56,351 bases of DNA from Micavibrio sp. (GTDB taxonomy: Bacteria; Pseudomonadota; Alphaproteobacteria; Micavibrionales; Micavibrionaceae): assembly GCA_019634145.1 (NCBI GenBank), contig JAHQVU010000067.1, forward strand, positions 1 to 56,351. Direction: 5' to 3'. The notes beneath the pieces are model-generated. The model was not told the origin of the DNA and searched no databases. It saw nothing but the letters and a program-made list of their open reading frames with translations. The translations under genes were made by a program, and so were the position numbers. This document shows, piece by piece, positions 7,582-14,860 of the stretch (position 1 is its first letter; each line of letters starts with the position of its first letter).

Positions 7582-7599
7582 CCCGCCTTAAGGGGCGGG
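7582..7599 (-). terminator. Terminator after the HicA-type toxin gene
   Basis: CCCGCC pairs with GGCGGG over a 6-nt loop, followed on the minus strand by TTTTTT. It lies 17 bp after the toxin stop codon. Confidence 0.8.
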
Positions 7600-7615
7600 C
7601 TAGCAAACCTAAAAA

Positions 7616-7813
7616 TTAGATCTTTTCTTCGATTCCAGCGTCTTTTAATATTCGGTTAGCTGTGTGCTTGGATTTTCCACCCACATCAACACTAACATGC
7701 TTCCCAACCAATGGGCTAAACCAATACTCATGATCACCTTTACCTTGCCGTGCAAAATAACAACCATGTTTTTTCAGTATTTTGATTAAATCGCGATAAT
7801 ACCCTTTAGCCAC
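7616..7813 (-). CDS. hicA: HicA-family mRNA interferase toxin
   Basis: This 65-residue protein has the HicA/YcfA layout: a short helix (YYRDLIKILKKHGCYF), a strand with the catalytic His (GKGDHEYW, about residue 28), and a C-terminal helix (TANRILKDAGI). The family cleaves mRNA as a small dsRBD-like nuclease. The start is GTG at 7813 and overlaps the antitoxin stop by 8 nt, which indicates translational coupling. The usual His and the basic surface are present, so it should be active. The pair is likely a stabilising module carried by the prophage. Confidence 0.85.
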   Translation of the reverse strand: MAKGYYRDLIKILKKHGCYFARQGKGDHEYWFSPLVGKHVSVDVGGKSKHTANRILKDAGIEEKI

Positions 7814-8075
7814 AAGCCGTTTCCTGATAGGGGACTACGAATGATCGAGGATCAAATAAGAAACTATCTTGCGAAATATCCTCTTTAATACCATTCAATT
7901 CCAGTAATTCAGGCGCTATCATTTTAACTTTTTCAATGAGCTTTGGAAAAGTATCTGCTTCGGTATTCAACCCATAAATATCATCACTATGGGCAATAAA
8001 TACCTTAGCCTCATTATCCCACTCAATTGCAATTCTAAATGTTTTTGGTCTCATACCGTACATTATATAGCTCAT
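7806..8075 (-). CDS. HicB-like antitoxin, DUF1902 family
   Basis: The 89-residue product has the DUF1902/HicB N-terminal fold: FRIAIEWDNEAKVFIAHSDD, then a helix FPKLIEKVKMIAPELLEL. Partial HicB folds of this kind bind and mask HicA. No DNA-binding domain is visible in the C-terminal tail, so autoregulation may differ from classical HicB. The start is uncertain: Met at 8075 has only a weak upstream site, and Met at 8054 begins the conserved part. The order antitoxin then toxin with overlap is typical of HicB-first loci. Confidence 0.82.
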   Translation of the reverse strand: MSYIMYGMRPKTFRIAIEWDNEAKVFIAHSDDIYGLNTEADTFPKLIEKVKMIAPELLELNGIKEDISQDSFLFDPRSFVVPYQETACG

Positions 8076-8229
8076 ACTCTTAAGGAATCACTAACAAAAC
8101 GCCGATCTAGCGATTTTGCTGGCACAAAGTATACTTAGTGAACACGCGAAATATGGCGCACGAACCGTGCGAGGTCAAGATGATTCTATTATAATTCGCC
8201 TCAATTTACTAGCTCCGCCTACAATAACA

Positions 8230-8742
8230 CTAAAACAAATCCCTCAATCCAGTGATTTGCTTATCAAGCTTCTGCCGCTGCGCGAGTTGTGTGCGTTGGA
8301 GGACGTTGATCGAGGCGCGGTTGCCGAGGTCTTGCTCTAATGCAGCGCTTTTTAGCCCATCAAGTTTGGCGCGCGTTTGCGCCTCATCCTCGCTTTCATC
8401 GAACAGCCCCAGCAAAATCGCCTGCGCCGAGCCATTGGCGGAGGATATCCCCTGCCCGCCAAAGCTGGCTTTTTGTCTGGCCACGGCGCGTTTAAGGGCA
8501 CGTTTGCGATCCTCTTCGCTTGACGCCGCTTCCAGCGCCATTTTCTCGCGCGCTATCGCCGTATCAGCGGCGGCCTTTTTCATCTCAAGCGCTTGGCGCT
8601 CTTGCAACTGCCGCAGCGCCAGATCACCGCTATCAGCGCTGCTGCCGCTTAAGGTTTGCACCGTGCTGACAATCGTGTTGAGTGTGCCGAGCGTGCCGGC
8701 AATCGATGTTAGCCCTGTGGCTATCGGGGTCATTCCGCCCAT
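8230..8742 (-). CDS. Phage internal-virion-like protein, helical
   Basis: This 170-residue protein starts with a small, Gly/Ser/Thr-rich segment (about residues 1-40), then long charged helices with many Ala, Arg, Lys and Glu. A conserved core RQKASFGGQGISSANGSAQ lies near residues 90-110. I recognise this RxxFGGQGI...GSA pattern from podoviruses of alphaproteobacteria, where the gene follows tail tubular protein B at the position of the T7 gp14 internal core protein. No larger gp15 or gp16 equivalent is present in the window. AAGGAG precedes the ATG. The functional name is by position and is moderate. Confidence 0.65.
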   Translation of the reverse strand: MGGMTPIATGLTSIAGTLGTLNTIVSTVQTLSGSSADSGDLALRQLQERQALEMKKAAADTAIAREKMALEAASSEEDRKRALKRAVARQKASFGGQGISSANGSAQAILLGLFDESEDEAQTRAKLDGLKSAALEQDLGNRASINVLQRTQLAQRQKLDKQITGLRDLF

Positions 8743-8771
8743 GATATTTTCTCCTTTTAAGTTTTAAAATA

Positions 8772-8902
8772 CTCGGCTTTCGCCTGCGCCCGATGCAAAG
8801 CAAATCGTAGATTTGTTTGCTGCTTAAATTTAACGAACAACATCTTTGATGTTGCTTCGCGCTCGTTACAATTTTTAAAGCGATGCTTTAAAAATCACTG
8901 TT
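8772..8902 (-). repeat. Palindromic spacer element, copy E (long form)
   Basis: This copy closely parallels copy B: GCAAAGCAAA/TTTGTTTGC palindrome, CAACATC-TTT-GATGTTG hairpin, then TACAATTTTT-AAAGC-GAT-GCTTT-AAAAATCACTGTT. The last stem differs in sequence from those in A and B but stays paired. Confidence 0.75.
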
Positions 8903-8920
8903 CACCACAAAATGCGCTTA

Positions 8921-10823
8921 TCAATCATTCACTTTAATCTGTGTGGTCACGCTGAGCAGTGTAAAGCCCAGCGGGTCAGGTTGCTCGATGCGCCAGAGGG
9001 GCTGCGTGGCGTCTGCTGCCCAGCCTAGCGCTCTTACCTTAATATCGCCGCTCACGCTTGGCGGGGGTGCGTCTAGTACTGCATCCTCACCCAGTTGCCT
9101 AAGCGGTATATCGCGAAGTCCGCGCCCAACATCAAGCTTTAAGCTCTGCGTGTCTTGCAGGCGGTAGATGCCCTCTACAAGGCGTACTTTTCGCCCGCCG
9201 CCCGCCGCCCGCCGCGCCTATCTCGCTCGGTGGCAGGGGCTCAACAATATGCGTGAAGCTCAGGCCGATTTGCACCTGAGATGCAGGCTCGGATAATGTC
9301 ACCGCGCCGCTTATAACGGTCTGTGACGGCATTACCTGCCCATCCGCCAGTATCGCGACCTCTTCGCCTTCAAGGTGATCAAGGCCACTCCACACGCTTG
9401 CAGGGCTACCTGCCTCGCCTGATAATGCTGCGTCCACAAACAGGGTTTCATTAATTTTTTCAATAAAATAGGCGTCACCTCTAAGTATCAACACAAATAC
9501 ATCTCCACCAACTACCGCCACCGATTTAACCGCGCCAGCCGTGTTATGCAGCGTCCATGCGCTGACCGCTTCTGCCCTGAAAACCGTAAGCGCGGCAAAT
9601 TGCCCATCCTCGCGCACCACAAACAGCAACCTGTGTTTCGGGTCATAATCCATATCCACCGGCGCTTCGATCATATGGCGCGAGAGCAGCGCCAAATCGC
9701 TGGATTGATAGGCTTGCTCTAAATCCGTATAAAGAAACTCCTGCAATTGCTGCTTATTGCGCGCGATAAACAGCGTTGCGCCATCGACCGTCACGGGGCG
9801 GATGTGGCGGTCAATGACAGATCCTACACGCGTTTGACGGCGGATTTGCACGCTTTGCGGAGTAAGCGGATCACCCGTCACCATCCATTCTGCGCCACTT
9901 GTGAAGACCTGCAAATGGCGGCCTGAGAATATGCCGCGAATGGCGTTAACCTGATCAGAGAGAATAGAAAACTCGATGGCTTCATCATCCAGCCCCTCGC
10001 CCAGATCAAAGTTAAACAGATCACCACTTTTAGACAGCCATAGGCGGTTGGGAAGATCTCGGCTACCGCCTATCACAAGGCGATCTTGGTGAAAAGCAAC
10101 CGTGGCGGGATAGCCGCGAACCGCACTAAAGGCTTGCTCATACCAGTCAATGGTCGCGTCCGCGCTCGGCAAATCCTCAATCGTGGTGACGGTGACGACG
10201 GTGGCCGAGTCAAAATCCGTGATCTCGACTTCCGCGCCCGCAACGCGTAGCCTTGCACCCTCATGCGCCAGTGTGAACACATCCTCGCTGGCGGTGAGCG
10301 TAATGCTGCCGCTTGTGCCACTCGGCGTTAATGTGGCCTCAGAGCTTGCGAATTTATAATAAGGTTGATAGCTGACACCGCCATCGCTAAAGAAGCTCCA
10401 CGCCGATAAATCCCACACACCAAGACCAGAGCGCGTCAGCTTTTGCGGTGGCAAATCGGGATGGGTGAGCAACAAAGTATCGGCGCTTTGCGTCCATGCC
10501 ACTTGCGCTATTTGCGCCTCACTCCACGGCGCTAAAATCGTTTCCTCCAGCACGCCGCCTGCGTAAATATCGATTTGCGCATCGGTGAGCACCAGCAAAT
10601 AAGTCTGCTCGGTGTTAAATTCAAACGCGATCAGCTTACCATCACCTGCCGCTTCATCAATATAGCCAAGGCCAGCCCTGCGGCTCACGCCCCCTGTGGG
10701 TTTGATGAACACATTACGAAGGCGCAGCGCCCCGTTTTCATAGGCGCGCAGATCCCCGCGCCCCAGCAGGTCGCTCGACACTTCACCCGCGGTGAAGGTC
10801 GTTTTTACATCTCTAATTCTCAT
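8921..10823 (-). CDS. Tail tubular protein B (T7 gp12-like), frameshifted near the C-terminus
   Basis: This forms the tail nozzle in T7-like phages. The first frame (10823 to 9132, 563 codons) starts MRIRDVKTTFTAGEVSS and shows family features such as LRNVFIKPTGGVSRRAG and YPATVAFHQDRLVIGGS. At 9193-9213 a (GCCCGCC)x3 repeat throws the frame off. In the next frame the expected C-terminus continues as VRLVEGIYRLQDTQ...DVGRGLRDIPLR...PLWRIEQPDPLGFTLLS, ending at 8921. Removing one 7-bp unit restores a continuous frame of about 631 residues. It is either a real inactivating or phase-variable change or an assembly error. AAAAGGA precedes the ATG. Confidence 0.88.
9193..9213. repeat. Heptanucleotide tandem repeat (GCCCGCC)x3 in the tail gene
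   Basis: Three perfect copies of a 7-bp unit lie inside tail tubular protein B. Because 7 is not a multiple of 3, each gain or loss changes the reading frame. Two copies give an intact protein; the present three give a premature end. Confidence 0.9.
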
Positions 10824-10844
10824 GGTTTTTCCTTTTTAAATTAT

Positions 10845-10917
10845 GCTCGGCTCACGCCTGCGCCCACCGCAGTCGCGGTGTTACAATTTTTTCCGCATAG
10901 CGTCGAAAATCACTGTT
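10845..10917 (-). repeat. Palindromic spacer element, copy F
   Basis: ATGCTCGGCT and CGCCTGCGCCC, shared with copies B and E, lead into the hairpin CACCGC-AGTC-GCGGTG (10865-10880), then TACAATTTT and AAAATCACTGTT around a weaker stem. It lies immediately upstream of tail tubular protein B. Confidence 0.7.
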
Positions 10918-11036
10918 CCTTGGTTCATTGCTCTTGAGTGGCTGGACAAAACAAGGGCACTAATCTGCTTCTCCGCTGCTTATGCGTGCTTTTTATTTTC
11001 ATAAATATAAAAATCTGCACGATCACCATGTCTAGG

Positions 11037-11606
11037 CTATCCCCGCACATCCACCAGTGGAAATCTTTCGATCGCGCTTGGTGTGTCGGATTGGGCGTCG
11101 ATTTGGCGGGCGCGTTCATATTCGCGCTCGGCGAGCGCATGATGTGTTTCCGCCCTGCTCGTGCTTTCCGTCACGGGAATGGTAAATTCAGCCGAGAGTT
11201 TGGCAATTAGCGCCGCATCGAAATATGGCGGAAATTCACTCTCATCGGGCCGGAAGACATAGGTCAGAGTGACCTCCGCCGCGTTTGTATGCAGCTGCCC
11301 GCCTGCGATGCGGTATTTCAGGCCGCGCCCTCTGGCGCCGTTTCCAGCCGAGAGCGCGCGCAGGAAGTCATTTGGCAATGCGTAGGCATATTTAAAATCG
11401 GCGGTCGGCGTGCTTTCGAGCTGCGTCAATGCCACCTGCCCGGTCGCAAAGCCCCACGGATAGGCCGAGAGCAGTGCATCGCGCGTGGTATCATAGAGCG
11501 CCCCTGCAATTTCTGCCTCAGCGCTACCGTCTGAAAAACTGGTGATCGGGCTTGCGCCAATTCTGATAAGCGCACGCGCGCTCAATGCCACATCTGATAG
11601 TGCCAT
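11037..11606 (-). CDS. Tail tubular protein A (T7 gp11-like)
   Basis: The 189-residue protein connects portal and nozzle in T7-like tails. It shows the family pattern: an N-terminal ALSARALIRIGASPITSF, then RDALLSAYPWGFATG, YALPNDFLRAL and, after a beta section, FDAALIAKLSAEF. Length fits the family. AAGGAG precedes the ATG. It is directly upstream of tail tubular protein B, the normal T7 order. Confidence is high. Confidence 0.9.
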   Translation of the reverse strand: MALSDVALSARALIRIGASPITSFSDGSAEAEIAGALYDTTRDALLSAYPWGFATGQVALTQLESTPTADFKYAYALPNDFLRALSAGNGARGRGLKYRIAGGQLHTNAAEVTLTYVFRPDESEFPPYFDAALIAKLSAEFTIPVTESTSRAETHHALAEREYERARQIDAQSDTPSAIERFPLVDVRG

Positions 11607-11644
11607 GGTTTAGTCTCCTTATATGTGTTTGGATCAAAAACAAA

Positions 11645-11659
11645 CCGCCAAACGGGCGG
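11645..11659 (-). terminator. Terminator after the 270-residue gene
   Basis: CCGCC pairs with GGCGG over a 5-nt loop; on the minus strand TTTGTTTTT follows. It lies 28 bp after the stop of the gene at 11688-12500, separating it from tail tubular protein A. Confidence 0.7.
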
Positions 11660-11687
11660 GCGTAATAATGGTTATTTTTCGGCCTTA

Positions 11688-12500
11688 CTAACAAAGCCCG
11701 AGGGGGTTGGGTGTTTTATCGGACGCGTCCTTCTTTTCCGTTTCCATCGCGTTTTTCTTCGGATTAAATGTGAACATCAACATTAAGCGCGGTATATCCA
11801 GCCTGCTCTCGATACTCACCGCCTGATGCACGAAAGGCTTAACAGCCGATTTAACATTCAAATCGCCATACGGCCCAAAGGCCATGGAAATTGCCGAACC
11901 GATCGGCACCTGAAAAGGCTGCGCATCCTCGTGTGCGTCATAAAAAATACTCGCCCCCGTAATGCTAGTCATAGTATTTGGGGTTACATCCTTATTGGCA
12001 TAAAGTCTTGTCGATAAAGCCTGATGATTGAAGTTAATCAAAACCCTGCTTTTCCGTTTAAATTCCGCACTATTAAAACCTAAAAAATAATCATTGTGCG
12101 GCATCGTATCATCGCCGGTATTTTGCCAAATCAGCTTAAGCTTACCCAGGTTTTCAGCATCTGCTTGTTTAAATTTGTTTTCTGAAATGGCCGATAAGGC
12201 TTTGCGCTGTGCATACACATAATTATATTGCTCCAGTGCTGCGCCGCTTAGCCTTTCCTTCAAATTCCTCCATAGATCAAAGGGGAATTCCATCGACGTG
12301 CCGCCAAAATACTCCACCTTATAGTCATTGGCATAACTTATCCCTTCAATATATTCACTCATCGCCAATGCCAGCGCATCAAATGGCTCGGCGAGCGCGT
12401 TAAGGTGAATATTGCAATTTATCTGTTCATTAAAGCCGTCTTTCAGGCTTTTTAATTCAGGTACGATCCTGAAATTATCCTGACTTGCTTTAAGTATCAT
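11688..12500 (-). CDS. Hypothetical protein inserted between capsid and tail genes
   Basis: This 270-residue protein has no signal peptide, membrane span or motif that I recognise. It is soluble-looking and mixed alpha/beta, with a Phe/Asn/Tyr-rich composition unlike the Ala-rich phage proteins around it. The coding strand is also poorer in G and C by eye. It ends in a charged tail (KKDASDKTPNPLGLC). It is not part of the standard T7-like set and has its own downstream terminator, so it is probably an acquired accessory gene. A structural role cannot be excluded. Confidence 0.7.
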   Translation of the reverse strand: MILKASQDNFRIVPELKSLKDGFNEQINCNIHLNALAEPFDALALAMSEYIEGISYANDYKVEYFGGTSMEFPFDLWRNLKERLSGAALEQYNYVYAQRKALSAISENKFKQADAENLGKLKLIWQNTGDDTMPHNDYFLGFNSAEFKRKSRVLINFNHQALSTRLYANKDVTPNTMTSITGASIFYDAHEDAQPFQVPIGSAISMAFGPYGDLNVKSAVKPFVHQAVSIESRLDIPRLMLMFTFNPKKNAMETEKKDASDKTPNPLGLC

Positions 12501-12569
12501 ACACCCTCAATTTTTCTAATGTGCGCGCACTTATAAATAACAAGATCAGTTATGTCTATAAAAAGAGGC

Positions 12570-12730
12570 GGCCTTGCTTGAGGTTTACCAGACAAACAAG
12601 GCCACGCTCTAAGTGGTCGATAGGACAGCTTCGCTCACCCTTTAAGGCCGAGCGCCATTGATTACACAGATATGTGCGGCGCTCTGATTGCAATGTGCGC
12701 AATGAGAGGAGGAAGCCTTTTGGTATATAT
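12570..12730 (-). ncRNA. Candidate structured RNA with terminator
   Basis: Several nested complementary pairs lie in this spacer. AAGGC (12644-12648) pairs with GCCTT (12715-12719) and encloses two hairpins. The first is GAGCGCC/GGCGCTC (12650-12656 with 12678-12684) with an inner CACA/TGTG. The second is ATTGC/GCAAT (12687-12691 with 12699-12703). Together they would form a three-way junction. Downstream on the minus strand, GGCCTTG/CAAGGCC (12570-12576 with 12597-12603) followed by TTTTT looks like a terminator. It could be a noncoding RNA or a structured 3' end of the capsid transcript. No known family is recognised. Confidence 0.45.
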
Positions 12731-12732
12731 GC

Positions 12733-12786
12733 GTTCAAACGCCGCGCAGGCTTTCGCGGCATAAGCCGCGGACTGCGGTCGCAGTC
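12733..12786 (-). repeat. Second palindromic spacer family, copy G
   Basis: GTTCAAACGC is followed by GGCTTTCGCGGC-ATAA-GCCGCG and then GACTGC-GGTC-GCAGTC. The element at 15579-15630 has the same leading sequence and ATAA loop with a C:G to A:T pair change in the stem. Confidence 0.6.
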
Positions 12787-12803
12787 TCCTTTATATAGAG
12801 ACT

Positions 12804-13043
12804 TTAAGCATATGCGGTGATAGCAACCGTTCCCGCGCTCACCGAAGTAACCACATAGAACACAGTTGCGGGCGTGCCGTCAGTATCGACATTCGCAATC
12901 ACCAAATCACCGACATTGACCATATCGGCGGCGGCATTGAAATAGCCTGTGCCCGTGATCGCATCATCGGTGGTGGTGTAATGCCAGAGTGTAAACGCAT
13001 TGGCGTAGGCCAGAACGCTTAGGTTATTTGAGGAGTAAGACAT
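12804..13043 (-). CDS. Small phage protein following the major capsid, possible decoration protein
   Basis: The 79-residue product begins MSYSSNNLSVLAYANAFTLW and is rich in beta-strand formers, with short repeats of Thr, Val and Ala (GDLVIANVDTDG, VVTSVSAGTVAI). Proteins with this opening often follow the capsid gene in podoviruses infecting alphaproteobacteria; I know no experimentally proven role. Size, beta content and position suggest a capsid decoration or stabilising protein. AAAGGAA precedes the ATG, and 28 bp separate it from the capsid stop. Confidence 0.75.
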   Translation of the reverse strand: MSYSSNNLSVLAYANAFTLWHYTTTDDAITGTGYFNAAADMVNVGDLVIANVDTDGTPATVFYVVTSVSAGTVAITAYA

Positions 13044-13071
13044 TGTACTTTCCTTTCTTTACAAGCGTTTT

Positions 13072-13908
13072 TTAAGCATCAGGCGTTTCATCACAATTGA
13101 TCGTGATCACACCTGCCTCATCGATCAGCCCTGCACCTTGTGACATCATGTTGTTCACGAAGTGCGCGGCGCGATCACCGTGCCATGACACATCGGTTGC
13201 AACATCGGATGCGCTTGCATGACCGACGGCTGTTTTGTGATACCAGAAGCATGAGCGGATATCGTTGCCATCAATCGGCAGGCCGCTATGCGGAATAAAC
13301 ACAGTGCCGAGGAACATCTTGGCTTGTGTGATGCTGGCAAATGGCAGCGCGTCATTACCGATATATTCGGCACTCACAAACTCATCGATCTGAAGCAATT
13401 CCGACCACTGCTTCCAGCCAACGATACAATAACGCTGACCATCATCTGGCACATCATTTTCGCCAAACAGCTCGAAGGCCTCGAGGATTTTGGCCTTGGT
13501 CATGCCGATGTTGTCGTCTGCGATCGTATATGTTGAAGCCTCTTCCAGCGCATCGATGATAAGCTCGTCAGTTTTACGCCCCAATGCGGATGCACCCGCC
13601 GCGGCAATGACTTGACGCTCATCGATATTGGTTTTCAGCTCATCCAAGCGGTCGATCCAATCACCAGCGTAATAATCCTGCAGCACAACTTCGATATTGG
13701 AGTGATCCAGATTCATCACCGGAACCATCCCGTGTGTGGATTTCGTACTGGCAGTGCCTGTGCCGATTTTTTGGAACACAGCGCTTGAGCCGTTCACGTT
13801 CGAGATTGTACGAACGGTGTTTCTGAGTTTCGAGCCCTGGCGCTGATACGCCATGTGGACCTCGGATTCGAATTGCTTGATAAAAGCCTGATCTATTGTC
13901 GTAGACAT
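13072..13908 (-). CDS. Major capsid protein
   Basis: This 278-residue protein should form the phage head shell (HK97 fold). Features include the N-terminal helix FIKQFESEVHMAYQRQGSKL, the sequence DWIDRLDELKTNID, the core helix MTKAKILEAFELFGENDVP, and the C-terminal WYHKTAVGHA. These fit the capsid family used by T7-like phages of alphaproteobacteria. It lies between scaffold and tail genes as expected. AAGGA is present upstream, though at long spacing. Unusually, the 950 bp between it and the scaffold gene hold an opposite-strand PilZ gene and a tiny membrane protein gene. Confidence 0.88.
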   Translation of the reverse strand: MSTTIDQAFIKQFESEVHMAYQRQGSKLRNTVRTISNVNGSSAVFQKIGTGTASTKSTHGMVPVMNLDHSNIEVVLQDYYAGDWIDRLDELKTNIDERQVIAAAGASALGRKTDELIIDALEEASTYTIADDNIGMTKAKILEAFELFGENDVPDDGQRYCIVGWKQWSELLQIDEFVSAEYIGNDALPFASITQAKMFLGTVFIPHSGLPIDGNDIRSCFWYHKTAVGHASASDVATDVSWHGDRAAHFVNNMMSQGAGLIDEAGVITINCDETPDA

Positions 13909-14192
13909 CTTTTCTTTTCCTTAATTTATTTGAGTTGATGAGCCGCACATCCCGCATTGGCGGCGGATAAATTATTCAGGTTGGCATCAAGCGATGGCCT
14001 GTATAGGTCGGGAAGTCTTTGCAGGCGCTGGAGCGATACAATCGCATTCCATCGTGATCTGCCTTTATTTTGGCGCAACTATGGCGTTGATAAACCCAAT
14101 TATAGGTTATTATTCCTAGAGCGTCAAGCTTTTTATATTATTTTTGGATAAATAATTCGCACATCTCTTTTTTTTTGTATTTTCGCCATATT
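13909..14192. other. Spacer between capsid and PilZ genes
   Basis: About 280 bp without a convincing gene. It begins with the capsid ribosome-binding site, has GC-rich stretches in the first half and becomes very AT-rich towards the PilZ promoter. The abrupt change of base use suggests a junction between phage DNA and the inserted PilZ module near 14,090-14,150. No inverted repeats marking a transposon were found. Confidence 0.5.
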
Positions 14193-14221
14193 TTCGACAT
14201 AATGCGTTCGTAAATTATAAA
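14193..14221 (+). promoter_or_regulatory. Predicted promoter of the PilZ gene
   Basis: TTCGAC (14193-14198) and TATAAA (14216-14221) are separated by 17 bp, in AT-rich DNA 21 bp before the ATG. This gives the PilZ gene a promoter independent of the phage operon. Confidence 0.5.
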
Positions 14222-14241
14222 AAAATATGGGAGTTGGGGCC

Positions 14242-14637
14242 ATGAGTATGAAATTCGGTACATTCTTAAATAACACAAACAGCTATAAAGACAGCGAGTA
14301 TGGTGAATCCAAGCGCCGCTATTCACGCCGCGAAAATGACCGCTGCGTTGCTGTCATCAACAACCAACCTCACCCGATTTACAACTGGTCTGTTGGCGGC
14401 GTTCTCGTAAATGCCGATGATCGCCTGTATGCGGTTGATGAATCCGTCCCCGTTACTATGAAATTCAAAATCGGTAGCGAGGTTAAAGCTGTCGAGCAAA
14501 CCGCGCGTGTTATCCGCCGCGCCGCCGGAAAGGTTGCCTTGCAATTCGTGCCGCGCGATACAAGCACCAATGGACAGATGCAGCATATTTTAAATGACTG
14601 CATCACTGACCAATTTGTTGAATCACAACTGGCATAG
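14242..14637 (+). CDS. PilZ-domain protein, predicted c-di-GMP receptor
   Basis: The preferred start, ATG at 14242, gives 131 residues; an ATG at 14227 is possible. A single PilZ domain fills residues about 20-125. The first c-di-GMP-binding motif, RxxxR, is met by RRYSR within SKRRYSRREND, and the second, (D/N)xSxxG, by NWSVGG. Both are intact, so ligand binding is likely. PilZ proteins pass c-di-GMP signals to motility or surface machinery. This one is read against the phage operon, has its own promoter, and ends 2 bp from the convergent small gene at 14640. It looks like a chromosomal-type gene lodged between scaffold and capsid genes. Confidence 0.87.
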   Translation: MSMKFGTFLNNTNSYKDSEYGESKRRYSRRENDRCVAVINNQPHPIYNWSVGGVLVNADDRLYAVDESVPVTMKFKIGSEVKAVEQTARVIRRAAGKVALQFVPRDTSTNGQMQHILNDCITDQFVESQLA

Positions 14638-14639
14638 TT

Positions 14640-14780
14640 TTATATATCAATCAAAATCACCATCAGACGGGCCACCTGATCAGCCTGAATAATCACATCC
14701 GCTACTATCGTGAGAAAAACCATTATCATGATGATCTGCATGGCCATCACAGCCTTGAAGATGGATTTGATAAAGCTCAT
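14640..14780 (-). CDS. Very small membrane protein (46 residues)
   Basis: A 47-codon frame with a strong Shine-Dalgarno (AGGGGAG, 6 nt spacing) encodes a protein starting MSFIKSIFKAVMAMQIIMIM. It has one hydrophobic span at about residues 10-33 and a short amphipathic tail. It ends 2 bp from the convergent PilZ gene. It could be a phage holin-like or regulatory peptide or part of the PilZ insertion. Function is unknown; the ribosome-binding site and membrane pattern support real expression. Confidence 0.55.
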   Translation of the reverse strand: MSFIKSIFKAVMAMQIIMIMVFLTIVADVIIQADQVARLMVILIDI

Positions 14781-14823
14781 CTTTTTCTCCCCTGTATACT
14801 TCACTTAGTCGGAAATAGGGAAA

Positions 14824-14850
14824 GCAGTCAAGCTGCGATAGCCTGACTGC
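14824..14850 (-). terminator. Hairpin after the scaffold gene, weak terminator
   Basis: GCAGTCA (14824-14830) pairs perfectly with TGACTGC (14844-14850), 11 bp after the scaffold stop codon. Only a short T run follows on the minus strand, so it may attenuate transcription or protect the RNA end more than stop transcription. Confidence 0.45.
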
Positions 14851-14860
14851 ATTCACCGCC

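Noticed and set aside
10925-11036. A short frame (about 34 residues) after tail tubular protein A with a hydrophobic start
   Set aside because: The start lacks a clear Shine-Dalgarno and the end runs into a palindromic spacer; possible but not supportable.
12556-12762. A 68-residue reading frame on the minus strand
   Set aside because: It overlaps the candidate structured RNA and a palindromic element, has no good ribosome-binding site, and its composition follows the hairpins.
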